Notes under the pieces: generated by a model | The model's input: only the letters and a program-made list of their open reading frames with translations | The model's database searches: none | What the model was told of the DNA's origin: nothing | Origin: Anaerolineae bacterium | GTDB lineage: Bacteria > Chloroflexota > Anaerolineae > Aggregatilineales > Phototrophicaceae | Assembly: GCA_022841825.1 (NCBI GenBank) | Contig: JALHQT010000001.1 | Span: 186,001 to 250,000 of the forward strand | Direction of reading: 5' to 3' | DNA: 64,000 nt | Made by a program: the position numbers and the translations under genes | Shown: positions 48,793 to 57,451 of the stretch, piece by piece | How positions within the stretch are numbered: position 1 is the first letter of the stretch | Layout: each line of letters starts with the position of its first letter

Positions 48793-49353
48793 TTAGCGAA
48801 GAGTCTGCCCGAAGAAAACAGCGATCTCTTGCTGATCAAAGTAACGGTCATTGTAACCACAAAACGTCATTCCGGAAGCCTGGCAGAAGGCGATTGCGGG
48901 AAAGTTGCGCGTTTGTAACTCGACCATCAATCGTTCGTGTTTTGTTTCGCGCGCCCATCTCCGCGCAATGTTCAGGAGTTTGGAGCCGATGCGTTTGCGG
49001 CGGAACGCGCGGTCAACGACCAGGTCAGTGACGCTGGCGATCCGATGCGCTGTGCCGCTGAACATTGCCAGGTAGCCCAGAACATCGCCGCTTTCGCGTT
49101 CCGCAGCGACCAGGAAGCAGTGTTCCGCCTGCATGGCTAAACGCAGCCGCGCTTCGCTTTGCGGGCAAACGGCTTGTAGAACGCGGGGCAGTCGTTCTGA
49201 GCGAAAGGTCATTTGGCAGTAATGCGGGTCGTCTCGCTCGACCTGTACCTGCCAGACGAAATCGGTCTCGTACTGATGATCCATCTGCAAAGCTTTGACG
49301 ATGTCTGTTTCGACACCATCGCGGAGGATGAAAGGTAGGCTGACTGACATCAT
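48793..49353 (-). CDS. GNAT-family N-acetyltransferase
   Basis: 186 residues. The acetyl-CoA-binding motif A is DLVVDRAFRRKRIGSKLLNI, preceded by a strand region HCFLVAAERESGDVLGYLAM and followed by AIAFCQASGMTFCGYND. Substrate unknown. Placed 5 nt after the LiaF-like gene and 18 nt before the sensor. Confidence 0.88.
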   Translation of the reverse strand: MMSVSLPFILRDGVETDIVKALQMDHQYETDFVWQVQVERDDPHYCQMTFRSERLPRVLQAVCPQSEARLRLAMQAEHCFLVAAERESGDVLGYLAMFSGTAHRIASVTDLVVDRAFRRKRIGSKLLNIARRWARETKHERLMVELQTRNFPAIAFCQASGMTFCGYNDRYFDQQEIAVFFGQTLR

Positions 49354-49358
49354 TGGGA

Positions 49359-50144
49359 TCAGGCGAGGTAAACGTCACCAAAAGTGGTGCTGACGTAGAT
49401 TTCGACAGGTTGGAAGACCGATTCGACAGCACGCGCGTGGTATGAGCCATCTTCGGCGTGTTCATAGCGGTTTTCGTCGATATGCAGTCCTGTGAAGAGG
49501 GTTGGCTGTATGTGGATGACGGCGCGTGTGCCAGGCGGCGTATAGATGTGAATATCACCCAGCCTGGAACGTACCTGGAAGGGTTCAAACGCCTCTTTGG
49601 TCATGGTCAAACGAATGTCGCCGAATCCGGTGGCGATGTGCGCAGCTTCGACGACCACATCGCTCAGGTCTGCCTGAACAGCGCCGAGGTGGGTACTCAT
49701 GAGTATTCGCCAGGGAAGGTCGCGGGCTACGCCGACTTCCCAGTCGGTCATTGAGAGCCAGGGGGTCGCTGTGCGATCCATGCGCAGATGGGCATGAGTC
49801 CCTTGGGCTTCGAGCGTAGGGCGGGAGTTGGCGGCGTATTGTCCCGCCGCCAATCGTCCCTCGCGTGGGCTGGCACGCAGATGCACGTCGATCTCGCCCG
49901 CGCTCACCTCAATCGTCGCGCTTTCGACTGTCCCTCGGGTGATGCCAAACGTACGTGTACTCGCCGGGTCGTTCAGATCGCCCTGGAGCAGGATGAGCAC
50001 ACCTGTGACGACCAGGAGAAGGGGCCAGAGGGACGTGATGTCGAAGCCGCTGATCAACAGGTAGTTGTTGAGCAGCAGCAGCACCCCGATCATGACTACG
50101 AACAGCGCGGCGACCCCTGCCCAACGCGATGTGCCCTTTTGCAC
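49359..50144 (-). CDS. LiaF-like / toast-rack-type membrane protein
   Basis: 261 residues from GTG 50144, which lies 2 nt past the sigma-factor stop. Two N-terminal helices (VAALFVVMIGVLLLLNNYLL and WPLLLVVTGVLILLQG) resemble the LiaF/DUF5668 module. The rest is beta-rich with repeated short strands (EVSAGEIDVHLRASP, HIATGFGDIRLTMTKE, RSRLGDIHIYTPPG), as in LiaF-like C-termini and adhesin-like beta-solenoids. In Bacillus LiaF restrains an envelope-stress kinase; coupling to a sigma factor here suggests an envelope-stress link. Confidence 0.72.
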   Translation of the reverse strand: MQKGTSRWAGVAALFVVMIGVLLLLNNYLLISGFDITSLWPLLLVVTGVLILLQGDLNDPASTRTFGITRGTVESATIEVSAGEIDVHLRASPREGRLAAGQYAANSRPTLEAQGTHAHLRMDRTATPWLSMTDWEVGVARDLPWRILMSTHLGAVQADLSDVVVEAAHIATGFGDIRLTMTKEAFEPFQVRSRLGDIHIYTPPGTRAVIHIQPTLFTGLHIDENRYEHAEDGSYHARAVESVFQPVEIYVSTTFGDVYLA

Positions 50145-50146
50145 AG

Positions 50147-51415
50147 CTATTCCTCGTAGAGATAATCTCTCAGGATCAAGTGAGCTGAAGACTGCCGCAG
50201 TCGATTGAGCGCCTGCGCTTCGAGCTGACGAACGCGCTCGCGCGTGACACCAATTGCCTGCCCAACTTCCTCAAGCGTATACACACGCCCGTCTTCCAAG
50301 CCGTAGCGCAGTTTGAGGATCTGAGCCTCGCGCGGCGGAAGGCGGTCAAGCGCTTTCTTGAGGTGCTCATGCAGCATGCTGGTGGCGACCTCTTCGGCGG
50401 GAGCTGGGCTGTTCACATCCTCGACGAAGTCTCCAAAGGTCGAGTCGCCTTCTTCATCAATCGGCGTCTCCAGACTGATGGGGCGGCGCGCGATTTCGAG
50501 CAGATTTTCGACCTTGTCCGGCGTGGTCTCCAGCCCGACGGCGAGTTCGTCAAGTGACGGCTCGCGCCCTAGTTCCTGCGTGAGCTGGAGCTGAACGCGG
50601 CGCATCCGGTTGAGCTGGTCGCCCATGTGAACAGGGACCCGGATCGTGCGTCCCTGGTCTGCCACCGCGCGGCTGACCGCCTGACGAATCCACCAGGTCG
50701 CGTAAGTGCTGAACTTGTGCCCGCGCTGGTATTCAAACTTATTGGTTGCGCGGATGAGTCCGATATTCCCTTCCTGGATCAGGTCGAGAAACGGCACTCC
50801 GCGCCCGATGTACTTCTTGGCGACGCTGATGACCAATCGTGCATTGGCGCGCACGAGGTGTTCCTGTGCCGCTTCGCCGTCCATCATCAGGTCCTGAATG
50901 GTGAAGACATCGTCGAGAGGCAGTTCATCGCCGCGCTCGTCGAGCAATGCTTTCGCCTTGACCGCCTTTTCCATGCGCTTTGCCAGCGAGACTTCTTCGT
51001 CCGCCGTCAGGAGCGGAACGCGCCCGGCTTCCTTGAGGTAAAGCCCGACGACATCGTCGCTGTCCAGCGCGTGCTGATACCCGGCATCCTCGATCAGTTC
51101 GTTTTCGCGCCATTCGAGATCAAGATCAAGATCGTCGTCGTCTGGATCTGGCAGATCGAGGTCGATGGTAGACCTGCGGGGTGGACGCGCGTTGGGAGCA
51201 GGCGTGAGGAAAGAGTCTTCCGGTTCTACACTCGGAATGACTTCGACACCGGCTTCCATCAATTCATCCATCAGATCGTCGAGCAGGGTTATATCCTGTT
51301 CTGCATCTGGATAGAGACTGAGGATTTCGTCGTAGGTAATGTTTCCCTTACGACGTGCCTTGTCGATAAGTTGCGTACGAAGTTCGTCCTTACTGACCAT
51401 TTCTCTGAGCAGCAT
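50147..51415 (-). CDS. RNA polymerase sigma factor, primary (RpoD/SigA) type
   Basis: 422 residues. A short 1.1-like region ([20 protein letters not shown]), acidic linker, region 1.2 ([20 protein letters not shown]), region 2 ([35 protein letters not shown]), region 3 and region 4 ([38 protein letters not shown]). All are full and close to consensus for housekeeping sigma factors, which fits the TTGACA/TATAAT promoters seen in the window. Whether it is the only such factor in the genome is unknown. Confidence 0.93.
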   Translation of the reverse strand: MLLREMVSKDELRTQLIDKARRKGNITYDEILSLYPDAEQDITLLDDLMDELMEAGVEVIPSVEPEDSFLTPAPNARPPRRSTIDLDLPDPDDDDLDLDLEWRENELIEDAGYQHALDSDDVVGLYLKEAGRVPLLTADEEVSLAKRMEKAVKAKALLDERGDELPLDDVFTIQDLMMDGEAAQEHLVRANARLVISVAKKYIGRGVPFLDLIQEGNIGLIRATNKFEYQRGHKFSTYATWWIRQAVSRAVADQGRTIRVPVHMGDQLNRMRRVQLQLTQELGREPSLDELAVGLETTPDKVENLLEIARRPISLETPIDEEGDSTFGDFVEDVNSPAPAEEVATSMLHEHLKKALDRLPPREAQILKLRYGLEDGRVYTLEEVGQAIGVTRERVRQLEAQALNRLRQSSAHLILRDYLYEE

Positions 51416-51430
51416 ACCGTTACACCGATG

Positions 51431-51454
51431 ACGCTTCTAACTGTAACCCAATAT
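51431..51454 (-). promoter_or_regulatory. Inverted repeat upstream of the sigma-factor operon
   Basis: CTGTAACC (51431-51438) and GGTTACAG (51447-51454) form a perfect 8-bp inverted repeat with an 8-nt AT-rich centre, ending 16 nt before the start codon of the sigma gene. Position and form fit an operator or a 5'-UTR hairpin. No clear promoter was identified nearby. Confidence 0.45.
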
Positions 51455-51602
51455 AAGGTTACAGGACTAAAACATACCCTACGTCTGAGCTTGCTTAATG
51501 GACGTTGAGAGCTGGATGACGGAAAGAGGTGATGAACACCGACAGCAATTGACCCCGAATGGGCATTGCGATTTGCTACAGTACTGCGATTTTAAGAGAA
51601 TG

Positions 51603-52151
51603 TCAAGCAGTTGCGTCGCGCATTTGAACAAACAGGAAGTCAATAGCGCGTCTTTCGACCACGTAGACGTCTGGTTGTGCGTCCAGGATGACGTAATAAG
51701 TGTCTCCGCTGGGGGTTAGCCCGCCGACCGCTATAGCGTGTTGGGTGCCATTATTTAACACGACTTGAACGAGGAGCGTGCCCAACGGGGAAAAGCCATA
51801 GGTCGTGAGCGGTTCCTGCGCAGCCTGATCCAAGCGACGATAATAGGGGAGGAGCGTGATGGTTGCGGCAATCGACTCCGCTTGCGCAGGGTCAAACTCG
51901 CGTTCGTATCCCGGCGCAGTCCAAATGCCATCTGCTCCCCGTGCGACTGTGAATGACTGCTCGCTGTCAGGAAGCTGAATACGCACTGCCTGAATGTCGG
52001 TGCGCTGTAGTCCAGGAAACAGGGGATCACCAGGGACTTCCGCCAGCAGGCGCTGTGCGGTCTGGTCTTCCGCGAGGCGCTGCCAGACGACCAGCGCGAC
52101 CAGCACAAGAAAGATGCCGCCGAGAACGAGAAGGGAACGATTTCGTTTCAT
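51603..52151 (-). CDS. DUF4340-domain protein
   Basis: 182 residues from ATG 52151, overlapping the preceding gene's stop in ATGA. An N-terminal membrane anchor (LLVLGGIFLVLVALVVW) is followed by a DUF4340-like extracytoplasmic part (IQAVRIQLPDSEQSFTVARG, TYGFSPLGTLLVQVVL, YVVERRAIDFLF). Such proteins usually close GldA/F/G-type ABC operons, as here. Confidence 0.82.
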   Translation of the reverse strand: MKRNRSLLVLGGIFLVLVALVVWQRLAEDQTAQRLLAEVPGDPLFPGLQRTDIQAVRIQLPDSEQSFTVARGADGIWTAPGYEREFDPAQAESIAATITLLPYYRRLDQAAQEPLTTYGFSPLGTLLVQVVLNNGTQHAIAVGGLTPSGDTYYVILDAQPDVYVVERRAIDFLFVQMRDATA

Positions 52152-53782
52152 GCCCGACTGCGCCTTGCCCAAATTGCGATGCCGATGATGAGAACGCTCA
52201 ACGGGATAAGGACGACGACGGTGAAGGTCAGGATCTGCGCGCTGGCGTCGTCCATAGCGACCAGTGGTAGCCCGATACCCGTCGTCACAGGCGCGAACGT
52301 CACCTCGTCATCTATGCTCGTAAGCCAGGTGATGGCGTCGGTGATGAGGATGCCATTGCCGTTGGACAGGACAACCTGCCCATTGGAGGCGAAATCGCTG
52401 TCCCCGATGAGGACGATGCGGGCACCCGTTTCCAGGTCTTCCGCCCAGGCAGCGACGGTGATTGGACCTGGCGTATCGATACCGTCATCAAAGACATAGG
52501 TGTTGGTGCTGCCCAGTAATTCAAGATTGCGTTCAGCGAAGCCGAGTTCCGAGGTCATGATGAAACGCCCATTGGCAACGCTGGGGCGTGGGCTGCTGCT
52601 GCTCACTTCGAGTGCTCGCGCGAGGCTGAACACTGCCGGCGCTGTACTGGGGTCAAGGCGGGGCGTGACGGTATTCGAGACGACAGCGTAGCTGAGGATG
52701 TCGAGGGGCGTCTCTGTGCTCGCGCCGGGATCGACGACCGCTGCGTCAAGTGCGCGCAGACCGTAATTCGACCACAGGTAATTGTTAAGCACCCCAGTCT
52801 CGCGCAAGAATGCGTCCTGCGTGAAGACGACATCCGTCATGATGAACAATGCGCCGCCGCGTTGTAGATATCGATCCAGGACAGAGACTTCGCCCTCGGT
52901 GAAATCCACCAGGGGACGCGGCAGGATCACCGCACGCGCGTCGATTGGAATATCGCCACCCGTGTCGGCGATGGAGGTCACATTCAGCCCAGCGGTGACG
53001 AGACCACTTTCCTGCATCCCATTGTGGATGCCGGATAAGCCGACCTGCGTTCCGTCGAGCGCACCGCGTGTGCCATGACTCTCGTCAAAGTAGACGGTGA
53101 CGCTGCCCGCAATGAGCAAGCGCATGATGGCTTCCGTCATATCGCGTTCCTGGCGACCGCTGCGGAAAACACGCGAGAGGGCGTTCGGGTCCGCTGTGCC
53201 GTCCTCGGAGAGATACGACACGAAAAGGTCACCATCCTGGATGACCCCGAACCGCTGCGCCAGCGCAGGGACTTCATCCGGGTCGAGGTAACGGCGGGTG
53301 ATGAGATCGTTGGATGCGCTTTCGTATAGTCGGAAGAACTGATCGTCGATTTCGCGTGCCGCCAGCGAGCGCGAGGTGTAGAACCCGGTGATCTGAACTG
53401 GGCGGGCGAGGCGGCGGAGCACATCCAGCGTCTCACGGCTCAGGGTGAAAGCGCTGCTCTGCGTCATGTCAAAGGTGATGACTCGTTCGCGGACGTACAG
53501 GAATGCCATCGCCACGATGCCAATGAGGATAAGTGTCGAAAAGAATGCTGTGAGGCTCTGCCGCGCCTGCCTGCCCGTGATGAAGCCTGAGAAGTCCTTT
53601 GGCGCGAAGATTGCCCAGGCGGCGATGCCGACCGCCGCCAGCGCGATGCTGATGAGCGAGAGTGTGCTGATCCCCGTCCACAACAGGGCGAGTATGCCAA
53701 CGAGAAGCGCGACGCCGCCGACGAAACTGCCGAACTTTCCTACACGACTGCGCGTGATGGTGATGGTGTCATTTGGCTTCAT
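52148..53782 (-). CDS. gldG: GldG-family ABC-associated protein
   Basis: 544 residues. Three N-terminal helices, a GldG/IFT52-like extracytoplasmic domain (FDMTQSSAFTLSRETLDVLR, AIMRLLIAGSVTVYFDESHG, YLQRGGALFIMTDVVF) and one C-terminal helix (LTFTVVVLIPLSVLIIGIAI). Companion of the ABC permease and ATPase upstream. Exported substrate unknown; in gliding bacteria relatives support motility. Confidence 0.85.
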   Translation of the reverse strand: MKPNDTITITRSRVGKFGSFVGGVALLVGILALLWTGISTLSLISIALAAVGIAAWAIFAPKDFSGFITGRQARQSLTAFFSTLILIGIVAMAFLYVRERVITFDMTQSSAFTLSRETLDVLRRLARPVQITGFYTSRSLAAREIDDQFFRLYESASNDLITRRYLDPDEVPALAQRFGVIQDGDLFVSYLSEDGTADPNALSRVFRSGRQERDMTEAIMRLLIAGSVTVYFDESHGTRGALDGTQVGLSGIHNGMQESGLVTAGLNVTSIADTGGDIPIDARAVILPRPLVDFTEGEVSVLDRYLQRGGALFIMTDVVFTQDAFLRETGVLNNYLWSNYGLRALDAAVVDPGASTETPLDILSYAVVSNTVTPRLDPSTAPAVFSLARALEVSSSSPRPSVANGRFIMTSELGFAERNLELLGSTNTYVFDDGIDTPGPITVAAWAEDLETGARIVLIGDSDFASNGQVVLSNGNGILITDAITWLTSIDDEVTFAPVTTGIGLPLVAMDDASAQILTFTVVVLIPLSVLIIGIAIWARRSRA

Positions 53783-53785
53783 GGT

Positions 53786-54517
53786 TCAGCGCCACCGATT
53801 CGATTCGACCAGTCGGATGGTGATGAAGAGCATCACTGCGATGATGCCAGCGAAGAAAACGATGTCTTCGGCGCGCAGCAGCCCGACGGCAAAGGAACTG
53901 GCATAGTGACTTTGCAGGGTCAACTCGCGAATGAAACGCGCGACGTTGATATTGGGGATGACTTCGCCAACGCGATCCCCGATCCAGAGCAAGAAGAGTG
54001 CTGCCGAAGCAAGGAACGCCGCGACAATCTGATTGTCGGTCGCTGCGGAGAAAACCATCCCAACCGCGAGGCACGCGCCCCCATAGAGCCAGATTCCGAT
54101 GTAAGCACACAAGGCGTGAGCGAGGTCGGTCTGCCCCTGCGAAATGTTGAGCAGGATGACTTGGTAGACGAATGTGATGGCAAGGATAATCGTGTAGTAC
54201 GCCCATGCACCCGCGAATTTGCCGATCACGATGCTGCTGTCGCTGGTTGGCGACGTGAGGAGCAGCTCCAGTGTGCCTTCGCGGCGTTCTTCCGCCAGCA
54301 ACCGCATAGTCAGCAGAGGCGCGAAGAAGATGAGCGCAAAGGCAAAAAAGTCCGGGATCGCCGCCGGATTTGGAGCAACCTGATCCTGACTACGTCCAAT
54401 ATTGTTGATAAACAGGATGCCTGTAATCAACAGGACTGCCGCCGCGATCAGGTATGCAAACAGCGATGTGAAGTAGCTGGCGATTTCTCGCCCGAAGATC
54501 GTCCGCACTCCGTTCAA
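53786..54517 (-). CDS. gldF: ABC transporter permease, ABC-2 / GldF type
   Basis: 243 residues with six membrane helices from TTG 54517; the stop of the ATPase gene overlaps it in TTGA. Hallmarks FFAFALIFFAPLLTMRLLAE and EERREGTLELLLTSPTSDSS are typical of ABC-2 permeases. Works with the ATPase and GldG-like proteins. Confidence 0.88.
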   Translation of the reverse strand: MNGVRTIFGREIASYFTSLFAYLIAAAVLLITGILFINNIGRSQDQVAPNPAAIPDFFAFALIFFAPLLTMRLLAEERREGTLELLLTSPTSDSSIVIGKFAGAWAYYTIILAITFVYQVILLNISQGQTDLAHALCAYIGIWLYGGACLAVGMVFSAATDNQIVAAFLASAALFLLWIGDRVGEVIPNINVARFIRELTLQSHYASSFAVGLLRAEDIVFFAGIIAVMLFITIRLVESNRWR

Positions 54518-55233
54518 GCTCGCTTGTCCTTGTTCACCATCTGGAGGAAGACGCTCTCCAGGTTTGCGGCATTCAGCTTCTTTCGGAGGTCACCAGGTTT
54601 GCCCTGGGCGACGATTTTGCCCTGGTTGATGATGATGACTCGGTCGCAGATTTGTTCAGCTTCGCTCAGGATGTGTGTGCTGATGAGGACTGTGTGCGAC
54701 TGACGTAACGCCGCAATTGTCTCACGCACCTCAATGACCTGCTGGGGGTCAATGCCGATGGTCGGCTCGTCAAGGATGATGACTGGCGGATTGTGGACGA
54801 GCGCCTGAGCCAGCCCCAAGCGCTGGCGCATCCCTTTCGACAGGTTACGCACAAGGGTCTTGCTGCGGTCATCCAGGTGAAGACGTTCCAACACAGCGCG
54901 CGCCGCCTGGGCGGGCTGGCGTACACCGCGCAGTTTCGCCCAGAAGGTGACGTAGCCCTCGGTCGTCATGTCTGGGTAAAGCGGGACTCGTTCAGGCAGA
55001 TAGCCGACACGACTGCGCGCCTCGAACGAGTCCTCGACCACATCGAATCCTCCAATGGCGGCGCTGCCGCTGGTCGGCGGCATGAAGCCGGTGAGCATTC
55101 GCATTGTCGTGGTCTTGCCTGCGCCATTCGGACCCAATAGTCCCACGATTTCGCCGGGCTGCGCCTTGAAGCTGATGGCATTGACCGCCAGACGGTCTCC
55201 GTATCGTTTGCTCAGGTCTTTGACTTCTATCAT
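54514..55233 (-). CDS. gldA: ABC transporter ATP-binding protein, GldA/NatA type
   Basis: 239 residues from ATG 55233 (MIEVKDLSKRYGDRLAVNAI). Walker A GPNGAGKTT, Q-loop GYLPERVPLYPDMT, signature LSKGMRQRLGLAQAL and Walker B VIILDEPTIGIDP. First gene of the four-gene ABC operon. An upstream frame extension lacks homology and was left out. Confidence 0.92.
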   Translation of the reverse strand: MIEVKDLSKRYGDRLAVNAISFKAQPGEIVGLLGPNGAGKTTTMRMLTGFMPPTSGSAAIGGFDVVEDSFEARSRVGYLPERVPLYPDMTTEGYVTFWAKLRGVRQPAQAARAVLERLHLDDRSKTLVRNLSKGMRQRLGLAQALVHNPPVIILDEPTIGIDPQQVIEVRETIAALRQSHTVLISTHILSEAEQICDRVIIINQGKIVAQGKPGDLRKKLNAANLESVFLQMVNKDKRA

Positions 55234-55339
55234 GACTTTACAAATTATTGGAGGAGCCTTGTGTACCCATCGTAATGCCAGGGGCGAAGTGACGTCAAGC
55301 CATGTTCTCAAGCTTGGCAGTCGTGAATGTGCGAATGTA

Positions 55340-55368
55340 TTGACAAGAAGGGATGAAATACTTAAACT
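55340..55368 (+). promoter_or_regulatory. arg operon promoter
   Basis: A perfect TTGACA (55340-55345), 17-nt spacer and TAAACT (55363-55368). The transcript would start near 55375, giving a leader of about 205 nt before argC, including the Arg-rich leader peptide and terminator. Confidence 0.75.
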
Positions 55369-55430
55369 CCTTTCCAATCCATGAGAGTTTCTGGCAACGC
55401 GTGATGTCCGAGTTGAGATTGAATTTGATA

Positions 55431-55493
55431 ATGAACCGTCGTCGCAGCCGTCGCCCGCATACCCCTGAGGTCATGTTGGGAGCTTTGCGTTAG
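55431..55493 (+). CDS. argL: Arg-rich leader peptide of the arg operon
   Basis: A 20-codon frame starting ATG at 55431 and ending TAG at 55491-55493. It reads MNRRRSRR at its start, so codons 3, 4, 5, 7 and 8 are Arg (CGT, CGT, CGC, CGT, CGC), and codon 20 is Arg again. It lies between a strong promoter and an intrinsic terminator in front of argC. A run of the codons for the pathway's end product is the hallmark of ribosome-mediated attenuation leaders. The ribosome-binding site is weak (GAG in GAGTTGAGATT). The symbol is a proposal. Confidence 0.75.
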   Translation: MNRRRSRRPHTPEVMLGALR

Positions 55494-55557
55494 CTGACGA
55501 CGAGCAGCAGTGCGGCTACCGACCCCCTGACCTCATTTTGTGAGGCAGGGGGTTTTT
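55466..55557 (+). terminator. arg attenuator: antiterminator segment and intrinsic terminator
   Basis: Terminator: CCCCCTG (55523-55529), a bulged A and CCTCA (55531-55535) pair with TGAGG (55541-55545) and CAGGGGG (55546-55552), a 12-bp stem followed by TTTTT. Antiterminator: TGAGGTCA (55466-55473), inside leader-peptide codons 12-15, is perfectly complementary to TGACCTCA (55528-55535), the 5' arm of the terminator. A ribosome stalled at the Arg codons leaves 55466-55473 free, so the terminator is broken; a ribosome reaching the TAG at 55491 masks it, and the terminator forms. Confidence 0.82.
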
Positions 55558-55580
55558 GTTTGTCAGAAGGGGAGGATGAG

Positions 55581-56591
55581 TTGGCAGAGCAGACGAAAAT
55601 TCGAGTCGGCGTATACGGCGCGTCGGGGTATGCCGGTCTCGACCTGGTGGAGATCCTGGCGAAACATGGGCATGTAGAACTTGTTTTTGCAGCGTCCAAC
55701 ACGTTCGCGGGGCAAACTGTTCCACATACTGACTTGCGATACGTGAAGATGGATGATGTGACGCTGGAGGGCGTGGATGCGGTGTTTTTGGCGCTACCAC
55801 ACGGCGTCTCTGCCGAGATGGCGGCGAAGGCACAGGTGGCAGGCTGCGCAGTCATCGATTTGTCGGCAGACCTGCGCATGGATACGCCGGAGTCTTATCG
55901 GGAGTGGTATTCCCATGCGCATCCGCACCCGGAGCTGCTGCCTGTCCCTTATGGTCTTCCCGAAATCAATCGCGCACACCTGGTCGGAAAGCGCATGATC
56001 GCTGCGCCGGGCTGTTACCCAACCACGACCTTGCTGGGATTGTATCCGCTTCTCAAAGCGCGATGGCTGCTCCCGGAGCGCCCAGTGATCGTGGATGCGA
56101 AATCTGGCGTGAGCGGGGCAGGGCGGGAGCCAAAGCCGACGACGCATTTTGTCGAGGTGTTTGGGAATCTTTCGCCCTATAATCCGGGGCGCAGTCATCG
56201 CCACGTCGGCGAAATCGAGCAGGAAATGCACAAGCTCGATCCGAATGTGGGAATGTTGGTCTTCACACCGCATCTGTTGCCGGTGGATCGCGGGCTGATG
56301 GCGAGCATTTATGTCGAGTTGAAGCCTGAATACGACTCGCGGGATGTGCGCGCGCTTTATGAGGCAGCTTACGATCAGGAGCCGCTGGTGCAGCTTCTGG
56401 CGGCATCCGAGCAGGCGACCCTCAAACATGTGGTGCGGACGAATGGCGCGGCGATCAGCCTGACGCTGGTCACACGGCATTTGCTGCACATCACCAGTGT
56501 GACGGACAACCTGCGAAAGGGCGCGAGCGGTCAGGCGGTGCAGTGCTTAAATCTGATGTTTGGCTTTCCAGAGACGACGGCGCTGCTGTAA
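55581..56591 (+). CDS. argC: N-acetyl-gamma-glutamyl-phosphate reductase
   Basis: 336 residues. TTG 55581 was chosen because GGGGAGG (55567-55573) lies 7 nt upstream; a TTG at 55560 would sit in the terminator tail. NADP fold VGVYGASGYAGLDLVEILAK, catalytic Cys145 in AAPGCYPTTTLLGL and the His region RSHRHVGEIEQE. Third step of arginine synthesis. First gene after the attenuator. Confidence 0.95.
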   Translation: MAEQTKIRVGVYGASGYAGLDLVEILAKHGHVELVFAASNTFAGQTVPHTDLRYVKMDDVTLEGVDAVFLALPHGVSAEMAAKAQVAGCAVIDLSADLRMDTPESYREWYSHAHPHPELLPVPYGLPEINRAHLVGKRMIAAPGCYPTTTLLGLYPLLKARWLLPERPVIVDAKSGVSGAGREPKPTTHFVEVFGNLSPYNPGRSHRHVGEIEQEMHKLDPNVGMLVFTPHLLPVDRGLMASIYVELKPEYDSRDVRALYEAAYDQEPLVQLLAASEQATLKHVVRTNGAAISLTLVTRHLLHITSVTDNLRKGASGQAVQCLNLMFGFPETTALL

Positions 56592-56593
56592 TC

Positions 56594-57436
56594 ATGGATG
56601 GCTTTTCAGCAGTCTTCTATGGCTTGATGGCGTCACTGCTCTGGGGCAGCGGCGATTTCAGCGGCGGAGTCGCTTCAAAGCGGATGAACGCCATTGGAGT
56701 CGTCGCGCTGTCGCACGTCATCGGGTTGGTCTTCATGCTGATTGCCGCCATCGTCAGTCGAGAGAGTGTTCCGCCCACGAGTGACTGGCTATGGGGTGCT
56801 GCGGCTGGTCTGGCGGGCGCTGTCGGTCTGGCAGCGCTTTATCAGGCGCTTGCATCTGGGAAGGCGGGGGTCGCCGCGCCCATCACGTCGGTTGTCGCCG
56901 CCGCGCTTCCTGTGGGTTGGAGTCTTTTGTTCACAGGCATGCCGGGAAACCTCGTGATCATCGGGATCATTCTCGGATTGATCAGCGTTGTGCTGGTGAG
57001 CGGCGGTGACGTTCGCAGCGGGGATGTGCGCACGGCACAGCTTGCGGTGATTTCCGGGCTTGGCTTCGGCGGCTTTTATGTGCTCGTCGCTCAGTTTTCG
57101 CCGGGCGCTGTGTTCTTTCCGCTGGTTGCAGCGCGCGCGACTTCGGCACTGGCGACTGTCGTGTTAGTGCTCCTGCTGCGGCGGTCGCTGGTTCCACCCG
57201 ATCGGTTGTCGTGGCTCGCGCTGGCGTTGGCGGGTATTTTAGATGTTGGTGCCAATGTCTGTTACGCGCTTTCGACCCAGGCTGGACGTCTTGACGAAGC
57301 GGTCATCGTTTCATCGCTCTATCCGGCGGTGACAATCCTGTTGGCGTTCGTCATCCGCCGCGAACGTATTACAGCGATACAGGGTGTTGGCATCCTGGCG
57401 GCTCTGCTGGCGGTGGCGTGCATTAGTGTGGGTTGA
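56594..57436 (+). CDS. EamA/DMT-family transporter
   Basis: 280 residues with ten membrane helices and the two EamA repeats (ALYQALASGKAGVAAPITSV and LSTQAGRLDEAVIVSSLYPA). Starts 2 nt after argC, so it is co-transcribed and under the same attenuator. EamA proteins export or import amino acids and other small metabolites; a role in arginine, ornithine or precursor export is only inferred from position. Confidence 0.87.
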   Translation: MDGFSAVFYGLMASLLWGSGDFSGGVASKRMNAIGVVALSHVIGLVFMLIAAIVSRESVPPTSDWLWGAAAGLAGAVGLAALYQALASGKAGVAAPITSVVAAALPVGWSLLFTGMPGNLVIIGIILGLISVVLVSGGDVRSGDVRTAQLAVISGLGFGGFYVLVAQFSPGAVFFPLVAARATSALATVVLVLLLRRSLVPPDRLSWLALALAGILDVGANVCYALSTQAGRLDEAVIVSSLYPAVTILLAFVIRRERITAIQGVGILAALLAVACISVG

Positions 57437-57451
57437 AACAGGGAGGCGTGG

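Larger units (their letters stand above)
55234..55580. other. Intergenic region between the ABC operon and argC
   Basis: This 347-nt gap separates two divergent operons. The left 100 nt should hold the minus-strand promoter of the ABC operon, which I could not pin down. From 55340 on it holds the complete arg regulatory leader annotated separately: promoter, leader peptide, antiterminator segment and terminator. Confidence 0.8.
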
